A stretch of DNA of 44,349 bases, taken from positions 1 through 44,349 of the forward strand of contig JAUIHO010000008.1 in the NCBI GenBank assembly GCA_030432035.1, given 5' to 3'. This document shows, in pieces, positions 1-7,789 of this stretch. Position 1 is the first letter of the stretch; every line of letters begins with the position of its first letter. The notes below the pieces were generated by a model. That model made no database searches and was not told the DNA's origin. It worked only from the letters and a program-made list of their open reading frames with translations. This DNA comes from Phycisphaerae bacterium (GTDB lineage Bacteria > Planctomycetota > Phycisphaerae > UBA1845 > UTPLA1). Both the position numbers and the translations under genes were made by a program.

Positions 1-3000
1 AGGTATTGGCACCGCGGAACACACCGTCCTGAGCGGCACAATCGACGAAGTTGGTTTCGACACAATCCATCGTGATACAGCACGCACCACTCGGCAGCGT
101 GTTGGGCGAGCCGGGCGTATCGAAGCTGTCCACCGGATCGAAGTCACCTTGCTGCCATGCACCCGTTTCGTTCGGGAAGCGGAAGGCGTGTGCAGGTGCA
201 AAGTTGCCGTCAGGTCCGACGATCAGTTCGGGAATGTCATCAGCCGTCGTGCCACCCGGGCACGCAGCTAGGCTGGTCACCAACGTGATGAACGGATCGA
301 TGTCCAAACCGTCGGTGAACGTGTCGGCGTTGATGTCGGCACAAGCGTCGCCGGTATTCAGCAACGCATCGACAAAACCGGTGATGTCGGCAAAGTCGCG
401 CGCACCCGAGTTATCGAAGTCACCCGCACAATCGGGGCAACCAGCGCCGCCACCGCCCATGCCGGGCATGGTGGCGTAATGACACTCGATGCCATTCAGT
501 TCCGAATTCGGTGCCACGATCAACGCAACGCGATCGAGTTCAGCAATCCACGGCTCAGGCATGTCGATCAAACAATCGTCATCACCGTCGAGGTCGTCGC
601 CGGAAGAACCGGAGAAACCGAACACGAGGAAGAACGTCAGGTTGTCGCCATTCTCGATCGAGAAACCAGGGACATCGAGATCGATGCCGTCGTTGGCGAG
701 CACGTTCATATTGTTGGCGTCGGCGATGAGGAAGATGCCGTCTGGAGCAATGCTCTGACCGGCAAGATCGATGACACGATCGACATTACCGCTGGCGGGG
801 TCGCCGACGATCAACACTTGCAGACCGGACAACGGCGTACCGGCAGGACCGGCGAGCTCGAGATATTCACCGTCGGCACCGGGCTGATCCAAGCGGATTT
901 CGTTAATCACGACCCCCATCGGCAACGTCGGGCAACCACCCGAACAATCACTGTTGTCGCCGAGGTACTGACCACCGGTTGCGTCACACGAAACTTGCGT
1001 GAGGTTCGGCGTGCACTGATTGGCGAGCAGGTCGCAGCAAGCGCCCGTACAAGCCGTGTCATCGCCCACGTAGGTGCCGCCCTGATTCAAGCAGCTTTCT
1101 TCCGTGGCCGTGATGCAGGTCATGTCGAGCAGGTTACATGCACCCGTCGGACAGGTTTCGCCCGAAGCGAACGTACCGCCGAGCGTCACACAGTTGGCTT
1201 CCGTTTCCTGAACACAGGCCGGTGCGCCGGCAAGACCGGAGCATGCACCCGTCGGATCGGCGACCAACGTCGTGTAGTTCTGCGCACCGAACGTTGCAGT
1301 CGGCGTCGAGAGATCGACCGGCGTTCCGTCAACCAAGGTGAAGGCGGTAGCCAAGTCGAAGAGGTTGCCAAACTGGTCTTGAGCATCGGTGCCAGCCGGA
1401 TCGTTGATGGCGTAGATGATCGTCGGATCGACACCATCGCGGAACACGAGCTGCGGCTCGTCACCGGTGAACGGATAGTCGGTACCACCCAATGCACCGG
1501 CAATCGTGTTGTCGGCATCCGTTGCAGGATCACCATCGTTGATGTTGATCGCATCGTAGAGCGTCGTGATACCCAAGCCAGCCAGATCATCGGCGCTGTC
1601 GAGCACACCGCTGCCGTCCGTCGGACCGGTGTAGGTATCGACGAGGAAGAGCGAGAAGCTGGGGTTTTCGAAGTCAGGGACCATGACGCTGAGAATGCCG
1701 TTGGCATCGAAGGCACCGCTGATCGTCGCGACGCGGTCGATCGTGCTTCCCGGAGCGAAGTCCGTATCAACAGCCAGCAACACACCGTTGAACGACATGC
1801 TCGGCGGGCCGAGGATTTCGAACGACACCATGGCCGGATCGGCACCGACCGGATTCGGTTCGAATTCGTTAATCAGAAAGTCCGACATCAGGCCGGGGCA
1901 CATCGTGCCGTCGCCGTCATAGCTACCGCCGCCGTTGAGACAATCTTCTTCGGTCTCAATGGTGCAAAGCATGCCGACGTTACAAGCACCCGTCGGGCAG
2001 GTGCCGCCGGGCGTAAAGATGCCGCCGAGCGACGAACATTCCATATCATCCGAATCGATACAAGCCGGAGCCGGCGTCAGGCCCGAGCAGGAACCCGGTA
2101 CCGCACAAGCCGTGGCGTCACCGTTATAGGTGCCGCCGGCAGTAAGACATGCATCTTCGGTCGTTTCGGTGCAGGTCATGTCTGGAAGGTCACACGCGCC
2201 CGTGGGACACGAACCGCTTTCGACAAACACGCCGCCGAGCGTCGTGCAATCCGACTGCGTCGTGATGACACAAGCAGGAGAGACCAACCCCGAGCACGAG
2301 CCGGTCGGGTCACCACTACCGCCCGACGTGATCATGATGTCGTCGAGTGCGAATTCGTCACGCGAACCGCCGCCGGTCGAGTCGTCGCCGGTCCAGCGGA
2401 AGAAGAACGTGGAACCGTTTGGAATCGAAAGACCACCGATGTTGTCGGAAAGCGGATTGGCCGAAAAACCAAGCGCGTCCACTGCTTCAGCCGATTCAAT
2501 GCTCAACGATGCGACGTCGGTGTAGATCGAACCGTCGGTCGAGTAGGCAAAGTTGAATGTGTTGCCGCGCGTTGCGTTGTTATTAATGTAAACAACAAAC
2601 GACACCGCCAGCGAATTGATCGTCGTTCCGGTATTGTTTTGAATGGCCAGAATGAACTCACCCGGCGTGAAATCGCTGCCACCCGGCTGCACACCCAATG
2701 TGTCATTGCCGCCGATCGTGAAGGAGTAGACACCGCCGGTGCTCACGCCGCCGTCAGCATCGGTGCCGCGTGCGAAGTCACCCGAGGTTTCGGTGCCACC
2801 AAAGGCGAGGTCGCCATCGGACATACCCGTGACCGACCAAGTATTGGAATTCAATTGTCCAGCAGACGGGCTTGGGCTGAATCCTGCTCCAGCAAAGCCC
2901 GTGAAGTCGATCGTAGCCGACCCCGTGAAGTTGACCTGTGCGTGAGCCACCGTGGCCATCGCAAAGGTCATTAGACAAATAGCCGACGTGAGGGCACGTC

Positions 3001-3019
3001 GTCCAAAACCGGAAATCAT
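1..3019 (-). CDS. Large secreted Cys-repeat / lamin-tail / dockerin-like protein, C-terminus beyond window
   Basis: The frame is open from an ATG at 3019 to the left edge (about 1006 codons, no stop), so the C-terminus is missing. A strong Shine-Dalgarno (AGGAGG, 7 nt upstream, at 3027-3032) fixes the start. Residues 1-27 form a signal peptide ending AHA|Q. A beta-rich region (30-235) is followed by four Cys-rich units (about 240-372), a lamin-tail-like domain starting LINEFEPNP (about 381-570), three more Cys units (591-699), a second lamin-tail-like domain starting VVINEIRL (700-830), a dockerin-like segment with DFDNSG and ADINADTFTDG (860-920), and an eighth partial Cys unit at the edge. 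Each unit follows G[AS]C-x(5-7)-C-x(6)-C-x(3-4)-GG-x(5-7)-C. The protein is presumably extracellular, with disulfide-bonded modules. Its function is not known. One complete unit and a similar dockerin-like tail recur in the protein at 22166-24115. The opposite strand also has a long open frame, which I regard as a shadow. Confidence 0.85.
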   Translation of the reverse strand, partial: MISGFGRRALTSAICLMTFAMATVAHAQVNFTGSATIDFTGFAGAGFSPSPSAGQLNSNTWSVTGMSDGDLAFGGTETSGDFARGTDADGGVSTGGVYSFTIGGNDTLGVQPGGSDFTPGEFILAIQNNTGTTINSLAVSFVVYINNNATRGNTFNFAYSTDGSIYTDVASLSIESAEAVDALGFSANPLSDNIGGLSIPNGSTFFFRWTGDDSTGGGSRDEFALDDIMITSGGSGDPTGSCSGLVSPACVITTQSDCTTLGGVFVESGSCPTGACDLPDMTCTETTEDACLTAGGTYNGDATACAVPGSCSGLTPAPACIDSDDMECSSLGGIFTPGGTCPTGACNVGMLCTIETEEDCLNGGGSYDGDGTMCPGLMSDFLINEFEPNPVGADPAMVSFEILGPPSMSFNGVLLAVDTDFAPGSTIDRVATISGAFDANGILSVMVPDFENPSFSLFLVDTYTGPTDGSGVLDSADDLAGLGITTLYDAININDGDPATDADNTIAGALGGTDYPFTGDEPQLVFRDGVDPTIIYAINDPAGTDAQDQFGNLFDLATAFTLVDGTPVDLSTPTATFGAQNYTTLVADPTGACSGLAGAPACVQETEANCVTLGGTFASGETCPTGACNLLDMTCITATEESCLNQGGTYVGDDTACTGACCDLLANQCTPNLTQVSCDATGGQYLGDNSDCSGGCPTLPMGVVINEIRLDQPGADGEYLELAGPAGTPLSGLQVLIVGDPASGNVDRVIDLAGQSIAPDGIFLIADANNMNVLANDGIDLDVPGFSIENGDNLTFFLVFGFSGSSGDDLDGDDDCLIDMPEPWIAELDRVALIVAPNSELNGIECHYATMPGMGGGGAGCPDCAGDFDNSGARDFADITGFVDALLNTGDACADINADTFTDGLDIDPFITLVTSLAACPGGTTADDIPELIVGPDGNFAPAHAFRFPNETGAWQQGDFDPVDSFDTPGSPNTLPSGACCITMDCVETNFVDCAAQDGVFRGANT

Positions 3020-3373
3020 TCTCTGCCTCCTGATTAAGAGAATTTACAACGCGTCAAATTGACGCACGTTTTCTGCACACCGACAGAACCTCAGCGGCCT
3101 GACGGACACGACACGGGATAAGTTTTTGGAAGTTGCTTCTTTTCAAACCGGGTGATGCGAGCGGCCGACTGGGCGATTCCCGTCGAGGTCCGCGCGGCTC
3201 CACCTCCACTTTTACCCCTAATAAGGTAGACTTGATCCGTTAAACCCGCTAGACGGAAATGTTAATCTTTCGCTAAACGTGCGTGATTTGACGCGCTCGG
3301 ACCGAGGCGTCGGCGATGCGAAATCCAACCTGTTAAATCAGTGATTGGGCCTTAGTCGCTTTCAGACAGGGAC
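3020..3373. promoter_or_regulatory. Upstream region of the Cys-repeat gene, with a short palindrome
   Basis: This 354-nt gene-free stretch separates two minus-strand genes and must hold the promoter of the gene starting at 3019. The only structure I see is a 15-nt palindrome, GCGTCAAATTGACGC, at 3051-3065 (7-bp arms around one central base), 32 nt upstream of the start codon. It could be an operator or a 5'-UTR hairpin. I could not place convincing -35/-10 boxes. Confidence 0.35.
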
Positions 3374-4420
3374 TTACCGGCCCAAGGTCGCTGCCGCCGA
3401 ACTCCGATCGGTTCGGTAGACACACGCCCCCTGTGAGTCCTTCCGTCCGGATAGGTCGGCCACCGCCGCCGCGAAAGCCCGCCGAAAGGCCGCCCGCTTC
3501 ACCGGCAGGTGGGCGAAATAGAGCAAGTCGCGGGTCGCGGGCCAATCCTCAATTGACTTGCTAAAACGCGACATCTGTCTATATACAACCGCTTCAGCAC
3601 GCGCCGCATCGCGTTCATTCAAGCGCAACCATGCCTCGCTATCGCACATAAAGTCTATTAACGAGTCGTATCCAAACACCGCCCGAAAGCAATCGCGATT
3701 TGCTTCGTATAACAATACGGCCATCCGCCCCAATGCCGCTTCGCGCTTCAAGTAATCATCCCAACTCAATCGATGATCGTGAATGCACTGCGCATCTCGC
3801 AAGTAACGCACACCCGCAACACCCGATGCACTTAACCGAAACCCTAACTCCACATCTTCATAAAACACCGGTCGCAACCGCTCGTCGAAACCGCCGACTG
3901 CACGCACCGCTTCCGTCGGCACGCTCGTGTTGCACGTCCAGAAATGTCTAAAGCCGTAGTCGTGGCCGTCCACCATCTGCGCTTCAAAAAACACCATTGG
4001 CGTTTCGCGCACCAGTGCATCAAACACCGTCTCGTCCGGCCACTGTGCCCAATCCGTACGGCCAACACACATGCCGCCGTCGGGCATTGCCCGTTGCGCT
4101 TCAATATGGCGAGTCAACCAACCGTACGCCGGATAGCAATCGTCATTTAAGAAAACCAAGAGCTCGCCCTGCGCCCGCGCGATCGCCGCGTTGCGCGCCG
4201 CCGCGGCGCCACTGGCCCGTATGCTCAAGGTTTGAATTCGTGAATCGATTACTGCCGCATCGAACGATGCCGCGCCTTCCTCTTCGCCGTCGAATACGAC
4301 GATCACTTCCATCGTCACGCCAGCCGGCAACGCCTGTCGTGCAACGCTTCTTAGACAGGTGTCTAACTTCTCCGACCGGCCGCACGTGGGCACGATCACG
4401 CTGACAGTCTGCACCACCAT
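3374..4420 (-). CDS. Family 2 (GT-A) glycosyltransferase
   Basis: 348 residues. The protein opens with the classic GT2 nucleotide-sugar binding strand (VSVIVPTCGRSEKLDTCLRS), followed by VIVVFDGE. The acidic metal/nucleotide site is seen in LVFLNDDCYPAYGW near residue 93. The acceptor-side signature CNTS...GGFDERLRPVFYEDVEL, including the ED pair, follows at mid-protein. There is no membrane segment, so it is probably a cytoplasmic enzyme transferring sugars to a lipid-linked or protein acceptor. It is the last of three minus-strand genes: it starts 4 nt after the acyl carrier protein stop, consistent with one mRNA and translational coupling. The donor sugar cannot be read from sequence. The nearby ACP and hydratase suggest that the glycan or its acceptor carries an acyl group, which is inference. 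Confidence 0.88.
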   Translation of the reverse strand: MVVQTVSVIVPTCGRSEKLDTCLRSVARQALPAGVTMEVIVVFDGEEEGAASFDAAVIDSRIQTLSIRASGAAAARNAAIARAQGELLVFLNDDCYPAYGWLTRHIEAQRAMPDGGMCVGRTDWAQWPDETVFDALVRETPMVFFEAQMVDGHDYGFRHFWTCNTSVPTEAVRAVGGFDERLRPVFYEDVELGFRLSASGVAGVRYLRDAQCIHDHRLSWDDYLKREAALGRMAVLLYEANRDCFRAVFGYDSLIDFMCDSEAWLRLNERDAARAEAVVYRQMSRFSKSIEDWPATRDLLYFAHLPVKRAAFRRAFAAAVADLSGRKDSQGACVYRTDRSSAAATLGR

Positions 4421-4424
4421 GCCG

Positions 4425-4703
4425 TCAACTCGTGACCGCGAGTTTGGACGCGATTAACTCAACGATATCACCGGCCGATTGCAACTCGCCGATCTCCGGT
4501 CCGATCATTTCGATGCCGAACTCGCGCTCGATCGACACGATCAGCGTGATGTACCCCACCGAATCCCATTCATCGATATCCGCCGCCGTCGTGTCGGGGC
4601 CGACATCCAAACCCGGCGCGTCGAACACCTCGCGAAACACGCGGTTCAGTCGCGTCCAAATTTGCGGTTCCGCCGCCCTGTTATCCTTGGCTTCGATCGA
4701 CAC
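4425..4703 (-). CDS. Acyl carrier protein
   Basis: 92 residues, the usual size. The four-helix ACP pattern is clear, with the phosphopantetheine attachment motif DEWDSVGYITLI; Ser48 is the predicted prosthetic-group site. It is acidic, with IGELQSAGDIVELI as the third/fourth helix region. The EWDS version of the motif, rather than the housekeeping DSLD form, is typical of specialised ACPs in surface-glycan and secondary-metabolite loci. No fatty-acid synthase genes lie alongside, so it is unlikely to be the housekeeping AcpP. It sits between a MaoC-type hydratase (28 nt upstream) and a GT2 (4 nt downstream). It probably carries the acyl group that the neighbouring enzymes process or transfer. 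Confidence 0.88.
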   Translation of the reverse strand: MSIEAKDNRAAEPQIWTRLNRVFREVFDAPGLDVGPDTTAADIDEWDSVGYITLIVSIEREFGIEMIGPEIGELQSAGDIVELIASKLAVTS

Positions 4704-4731
4704 GGCACTCCCCTGCCAATGGCAACTCGTT

Positions 4732-5208
4732 TCAGCTTTCCGGGTTCAACACGCCCACTTGTGCCGACCCGCGTATGACCATGTACCCCGTCTTCGCCTC
4801 AGTGATCCGAATCTTCAGCACCACCGTATGCGTTGCCGGCGATTTCGCTTCGATCCGCCCCAATACCAACAAATCCTCATCGATCGGTGCGGGCCGGACA
4901 AACGTCAGCTTCATAGACTGCAACAAACCGTTCGGCCCCGGCAGGTGCATGCCGACCAACCGACTCGCCAGTGCCCCCGACAACATGCCGTGCGGAATGC
5001 GACCGTCGAGTCCGTGCTCGATCGCCGCGTCGTCGCTCATATGCATCGGACTGGTATCGCCCGACAACGCCGCGAATCGTTCGATCTCTTCAATCGTGAT
5101 TCGATGATGAAAGCTCGCCGTCATGCCGACAATCAAATCGTCAAACGTCAGCGCGTTGAGCGGATCGAAAGGCTCGTCGTACATACGGTGCGCGGGTCGT
5201 TCTGCCAT
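4732..5208 (-). CDS. MaoC-like hot-dog (R)-specific enoyl-acyl hydratase
   Basis: 158 residues, a single hot-dog domain. The hydratase signature FAALSGDTSPMHMSDDAA carries the catalytic pair Asp51 and His56 (D-x(4)-H), followed by GRIPHGMLSGALASR. In this family (PhaJ/MaoC) these residues hydrate trans-2-enoyl thioesters to (R)-3-hydroxyacyl thioesters or do the reverse. With an ACP encoded 28 nt downstream, the natural substrate may be ACP-bound rather than CoA-bound, which is inference. It is the first gene of the minus-strand trio and diverges from the methyltransferase/GSCFA pair across about 250 nt (5209-5458), which probably contains both promoters. Confidence 0.87.
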   Translation of the reverse strand: MAERPAHRMYDEPFDPLNALTFDDLIVGMTASFHHRITIEEIERFAALSGDTSPMHMSDDAAIEHGLDGRIPHGMLSGALASRLVGMHLPGPNGLLQSMKLTFVRPAPIDEDLLVLGRIEAKSPATHTVVLKIRITEAKTGYMVIRGSAQVGVLNPES

Positions 5209-5458
5209 GGTGCGTTAAATATCCAATATCATTTGATCGGTCGATGATCACCAAATCACGACCGAGGCAACGCGATGTCTTCCCCAATTCTCCGTCTGAT
5301 AACTAAGAAACATCGGCCATATCCGCGCGCCTGCTGCAGCAGATTTCGCGTCCCAACCCGCCGCTCGGGGCTCGCCATATCAAGCGCGCATCGCTTGGCC
5401 GACGATACCCATGATAGGCATCACGCGGACCTCAAACGTCAATACTCCGGGGGCGAAC

Positions 5459-6148
5459 ATGCAAGAATTGCTCATCGAATCGGAAGCCGAACGGCGCGGC
5501 CTCGACCGCCCCGTCGGCACGCGCCATTATCGCGCCTTCGTCGGCCCCACCCAGCGCTACGACCTGATGTCGGCCAATCAATTCCAAGTGATGTGTCGCC
5601 TCGGCCTGCGCGAAGATCACTACCTGCTCGACATCGGTTGCGGCTCGCTCCGGGCCGGTCGCCTGTTAATGGCCTACCTGCTGCCCGGACGCTACTTCGG
5701 CATCGAACCCGAACGATGGGTGCTCGAAGAAGGCATACGCGCCGAAACCGGCAGCGAGTTTATCAAGCTGAAATCGCCCATCTTCGACCATAACAGCGAC
5801 TTCGACCTCGGCGTTTTTGGCCGCTCGTTCGATTTCATGCTGGCTCAGTCGATTTTCACCCACACGCCAGTCGACCAGATTCGCAAATGCTTCGCCAACG
5901 TCGCGAGCAGCCTCCGACCGACGGGCCTATTTGCCGCGACGTTCAAACAAGACGACCACGAAGACTACACCGGCGACGAATGGATCTATCCGCACCAAGC
6001 ACGCTATCGTCGTGACACGATGCGCAGCCTCGCCGAAGACGCCGGACTGTGCATTAGCTTCCCCGAGTTCGATCATCCCGGCTTGCAAACGTGGATGATT
6101 CTCAGTCGCGCCGAGCGCGGCCCTTGGCAAGAACCCGACGCCGCCTAA
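5459..6148 (+). CDS. Class I SAM-dependent methyltransferase
   Basis: 229 residues from the chosen ATG, which follows a G-rich stretch (CGGGGGCG) and gives a sensible N-terminus; an in-frame ATG at 5411 has no ribosome binding site. Motif I, YLLDIGCGSLRAG (about residues 55-67), binds SAM; the acidic residue after beta-2 is in YFGIEPERW; motif IV lies near FDFMLAQSIFTH. The fold is a Rossmann methyltransferase, and the substrate is unknown. The stop lies 17 nt before the GSCFA gene, so the two are probably co-transcribed. Opposite the ACP/hydratase/GT trio, a role in methylating a surface glycan or its lipid part is plausible but inferred. Confidence 0.85.
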   Translation: MQELLIESEAERRGLDRPVGTRHYRAFVGPTQRYDLMSANQFQVMCRLGLREDHYLLDIGCGSLRAGRLLMAYLLPGRYFGIEPERWVLEEGIRAETGSEFIKLKSPIFDHNSDFDLGVFGRSFDFMLAQSIFTHTPVDQIRKCFANVASSLRPTGLFAATFKQDDHEDYTGDEWIYPHQARYRRDTMRSLAEDAGLCISFPEFDHPGLQTWMILSRAERGPWQEPDAA

Positions 6149-6165
6149 TCCGAAACGCAATCACC

Positions 6166-7158
6166 ATGACGACCGCAACCAACGCTACCAAGCCCGAGTT
6201 CTATACCGCCCGCGCGCAGGCTCAGCCGTATAACCTTCCCGAGCACAGCTTTTGGAATGCAGACCGTTTCGACCACGATCATCTCGGCATCGATCTCGCG
6301 CCCTACTTCGACCTGACACCCGACGACCGCGTGATGGTCCTCGGCAGTTGCTTCGCACGCGACTCGATGCACGGCATGCTGCAGCGTGCCGTCGGTCGAC
6401 TTTCCAAGAGCGATGGCGAGCCGCTCGGCGCGCAACTCGGCCATAAATACAACGCACCGAGTTTACTGCAGGCGCTGCGCTGGGCGCGACAGCAATCATT
6501 TAACGAAGACCTGTTGATCGAACTGACCGATGGCGATTGGTTTGACGGTCACCTGCACCCGGTCAGCCATCAACCGAGTCGCGAAACCGCGTTACAGCGA
6601 CACACCGACGCATTGCAGGCACTCGGCAACGACCTTCAGCAATCGACCGTCGCCGTGTTAACGTTCGACAACATCGAATACTTCGTCGACTGCCACACGA
6701 ACACACTATTAAACACACCGCCGCCGGCCGATCTGATCGATTCGTTTCAATCTCGATTTGCCTTCCATCGTGCCACGGCCGAAGAAACGCAGCGCGATAT
6801 CAAATCGATCTGCACCGAACTCTGGAAAGCCAACCCGTCACTGCGCATCATCGCAGCCGTCTCGCCGATCCCCATCGACGCGACGTTCTCCGGCGACGAC
6901 GTGTTGGTCGCCAATCAATTGGCCAAATCGACACTAATCGTGGGCTTACAATCCGTCGTGCGAGAATTCGCTTTGCAAGATAAGCCGATTCAATATTGCC
7001 CAACGTACGAACTGATCGCGCTACAGCCCCAACGCGAAACCGTCTGGCGCGAACGGGACCTCAACGACCAACCCGATGGTCGCCATCTACAAGACGCATT
7101 CGCCCGCCGCGTACTAACGCCATTGGTTAAAGCCGCGACCAATCCATACCGTTCTTAA
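6166..7158 (+). CDS. GSCFA-domain protein (SGNH-like)
   Basis: 330 residues from the ATG at 6166, 17 nt after the methyltransferase stop. The family signature is present as VMVLGSCFARDSMHG (residues 57-70), where GSCFA replaces the GDS(L) nucleophile block of SGNH hydrolases; Ser61 would be the nucleophile. Downstream, VAVLTFDNIEYFVD and IIAAVSPIPIDATFSGDD fit later SGNH blocks, the last being the SPIP motif typical of GSCFA proteins. The family's biochemical role is not well established. By superfamily it should be an esterase or acyltransferase. Next to an ACP, a hydratase, a GT and a methyltransferase, transfer or removal of an acyl group on a glycan is a reasonable hypothesis. There is no signal peptide. 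Confidence 0.85.
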   Translation: MTTATNATKPEFYTARAQAQPYNLPEHSFWNADRFDHDHLGIDLAPYFDLTPDDRVMVLGSCFARDSMHGMLQRAVGRLSKSDGEPLGAQLGHKYNAPSLLQALRWARQQSFNEDLLIELTDGDWFDGHLHPVSHQPSRETALQRHTDALQALGNDLQQSTVAVLTFDNIEYFVDCHTNTLLNTPPPADLIDSFQSRFAFHRATAEETQRDIKSICTELWKANPSLRIIAAVSPIPIDATFSGDDVLVANQLAKSTLIVGLQSVVREFALQDKPIQYCPTYELIALQPQRETVWRERDLNDQPDGRHLQDAFARRVLTPLVKAATNPYRS

Positions 7159-7789
7159 GATGAGACGAGACGATTAAGAATCCACTTTGGATAACCGTTT
7201 TGGTTGGAATCCGCTCAAAGCGAGGGATTGATCGCAGCGCACAAGAATTTGCCATCACTCGCACGGATGTGCGAAGGGCGGGCTGAATTACCTTGCGAAG
7301 TTCAAATCGCTAGAGAAAATAACGACCATGTGTGGCGAACCTGCTGCAGCTCCGTCAATTAAACGTAGCTTTAGTTAGTCGCTAAATGCCTAAAACCAAT
7401 CTTTACGCCGAAGGCGTTACACCACTTAGCCCAGGGTTGACGCGTAGCGGCTACCCTGGGTTAGCTGTTTCCTTAACGCGATCAACTCTGAAAGAGTTGC
7501 GGCATGATTCGGGCAGGAAATGACGCAACCCCGTTGGGGTTGGAAATCGGGTTGAAACCGTTTACCCCGGGTAGCCGCTGTTGCGGCAACCCGGGGCTGT
7601 TTGGCGTAACGCCTTTGGCGTATTTGCTTTTTGCGATTCCGTGGGAGCGACATTATGTCGCGGTTTCAATCGGACCCATCGAACAAGCCGGTATGTCTCA
7701 GCCTATTAGATTGAATTGCAACCACTCGTTTATTGATATCGAAACGCAAGTTTATCGCCTTCGATAATTACACATAACCTCTTTCTTAC
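7159..7789. repeat. Field of short palindromes between convergent genes
   Basis: This 631-nt gene-free stretch contains at least seven closely spaced perfect or near-perfect hairpins with very short loops: ACGCC-GAA-GGCGT (7406-7418); CCCAGGGT...ACCCTGGG (about 7430-7460); CAACTCT-GAA-AGAGTTG (about 7484-7500); AACCCC-GTT-GGGGTT (about 7529-7543); CCCCGGGT...ACCCGGGG (about 7564-7597); ACGCC-TTT-GGCGT (about 7609-7621); GCGACAT-T-ATGTCGC (about 7647-7661). The two long ones are inverted copies of one element: both contain a TAGCCGC block, but the stem is CCCAGGG in one and CCCCGGG in the other, each with matching complement. No coding region is supported here. Similar palindrome mosaics are common in planctomycete intergenic DNA; their function is unknown. 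Confidence 0.75.

Noticed and set aside
479..2974. 831-codon open frame on the plus strand
   Set aside because: It lies opposite the Cys-repeat gene, lacks a ribosome binding site, and gives an Arg/Thr-rich sequence with no domains. The minus-strand frame has a Shine-Dalgarno, signal peptide and recognisable modules.
4432..5247. 271-codon plus-strand frame over the ACP and hydratase genes
   Set aside because: Opposite two clear genes with catalytic motifs; translation is Arg/His-rich without family resemblance.
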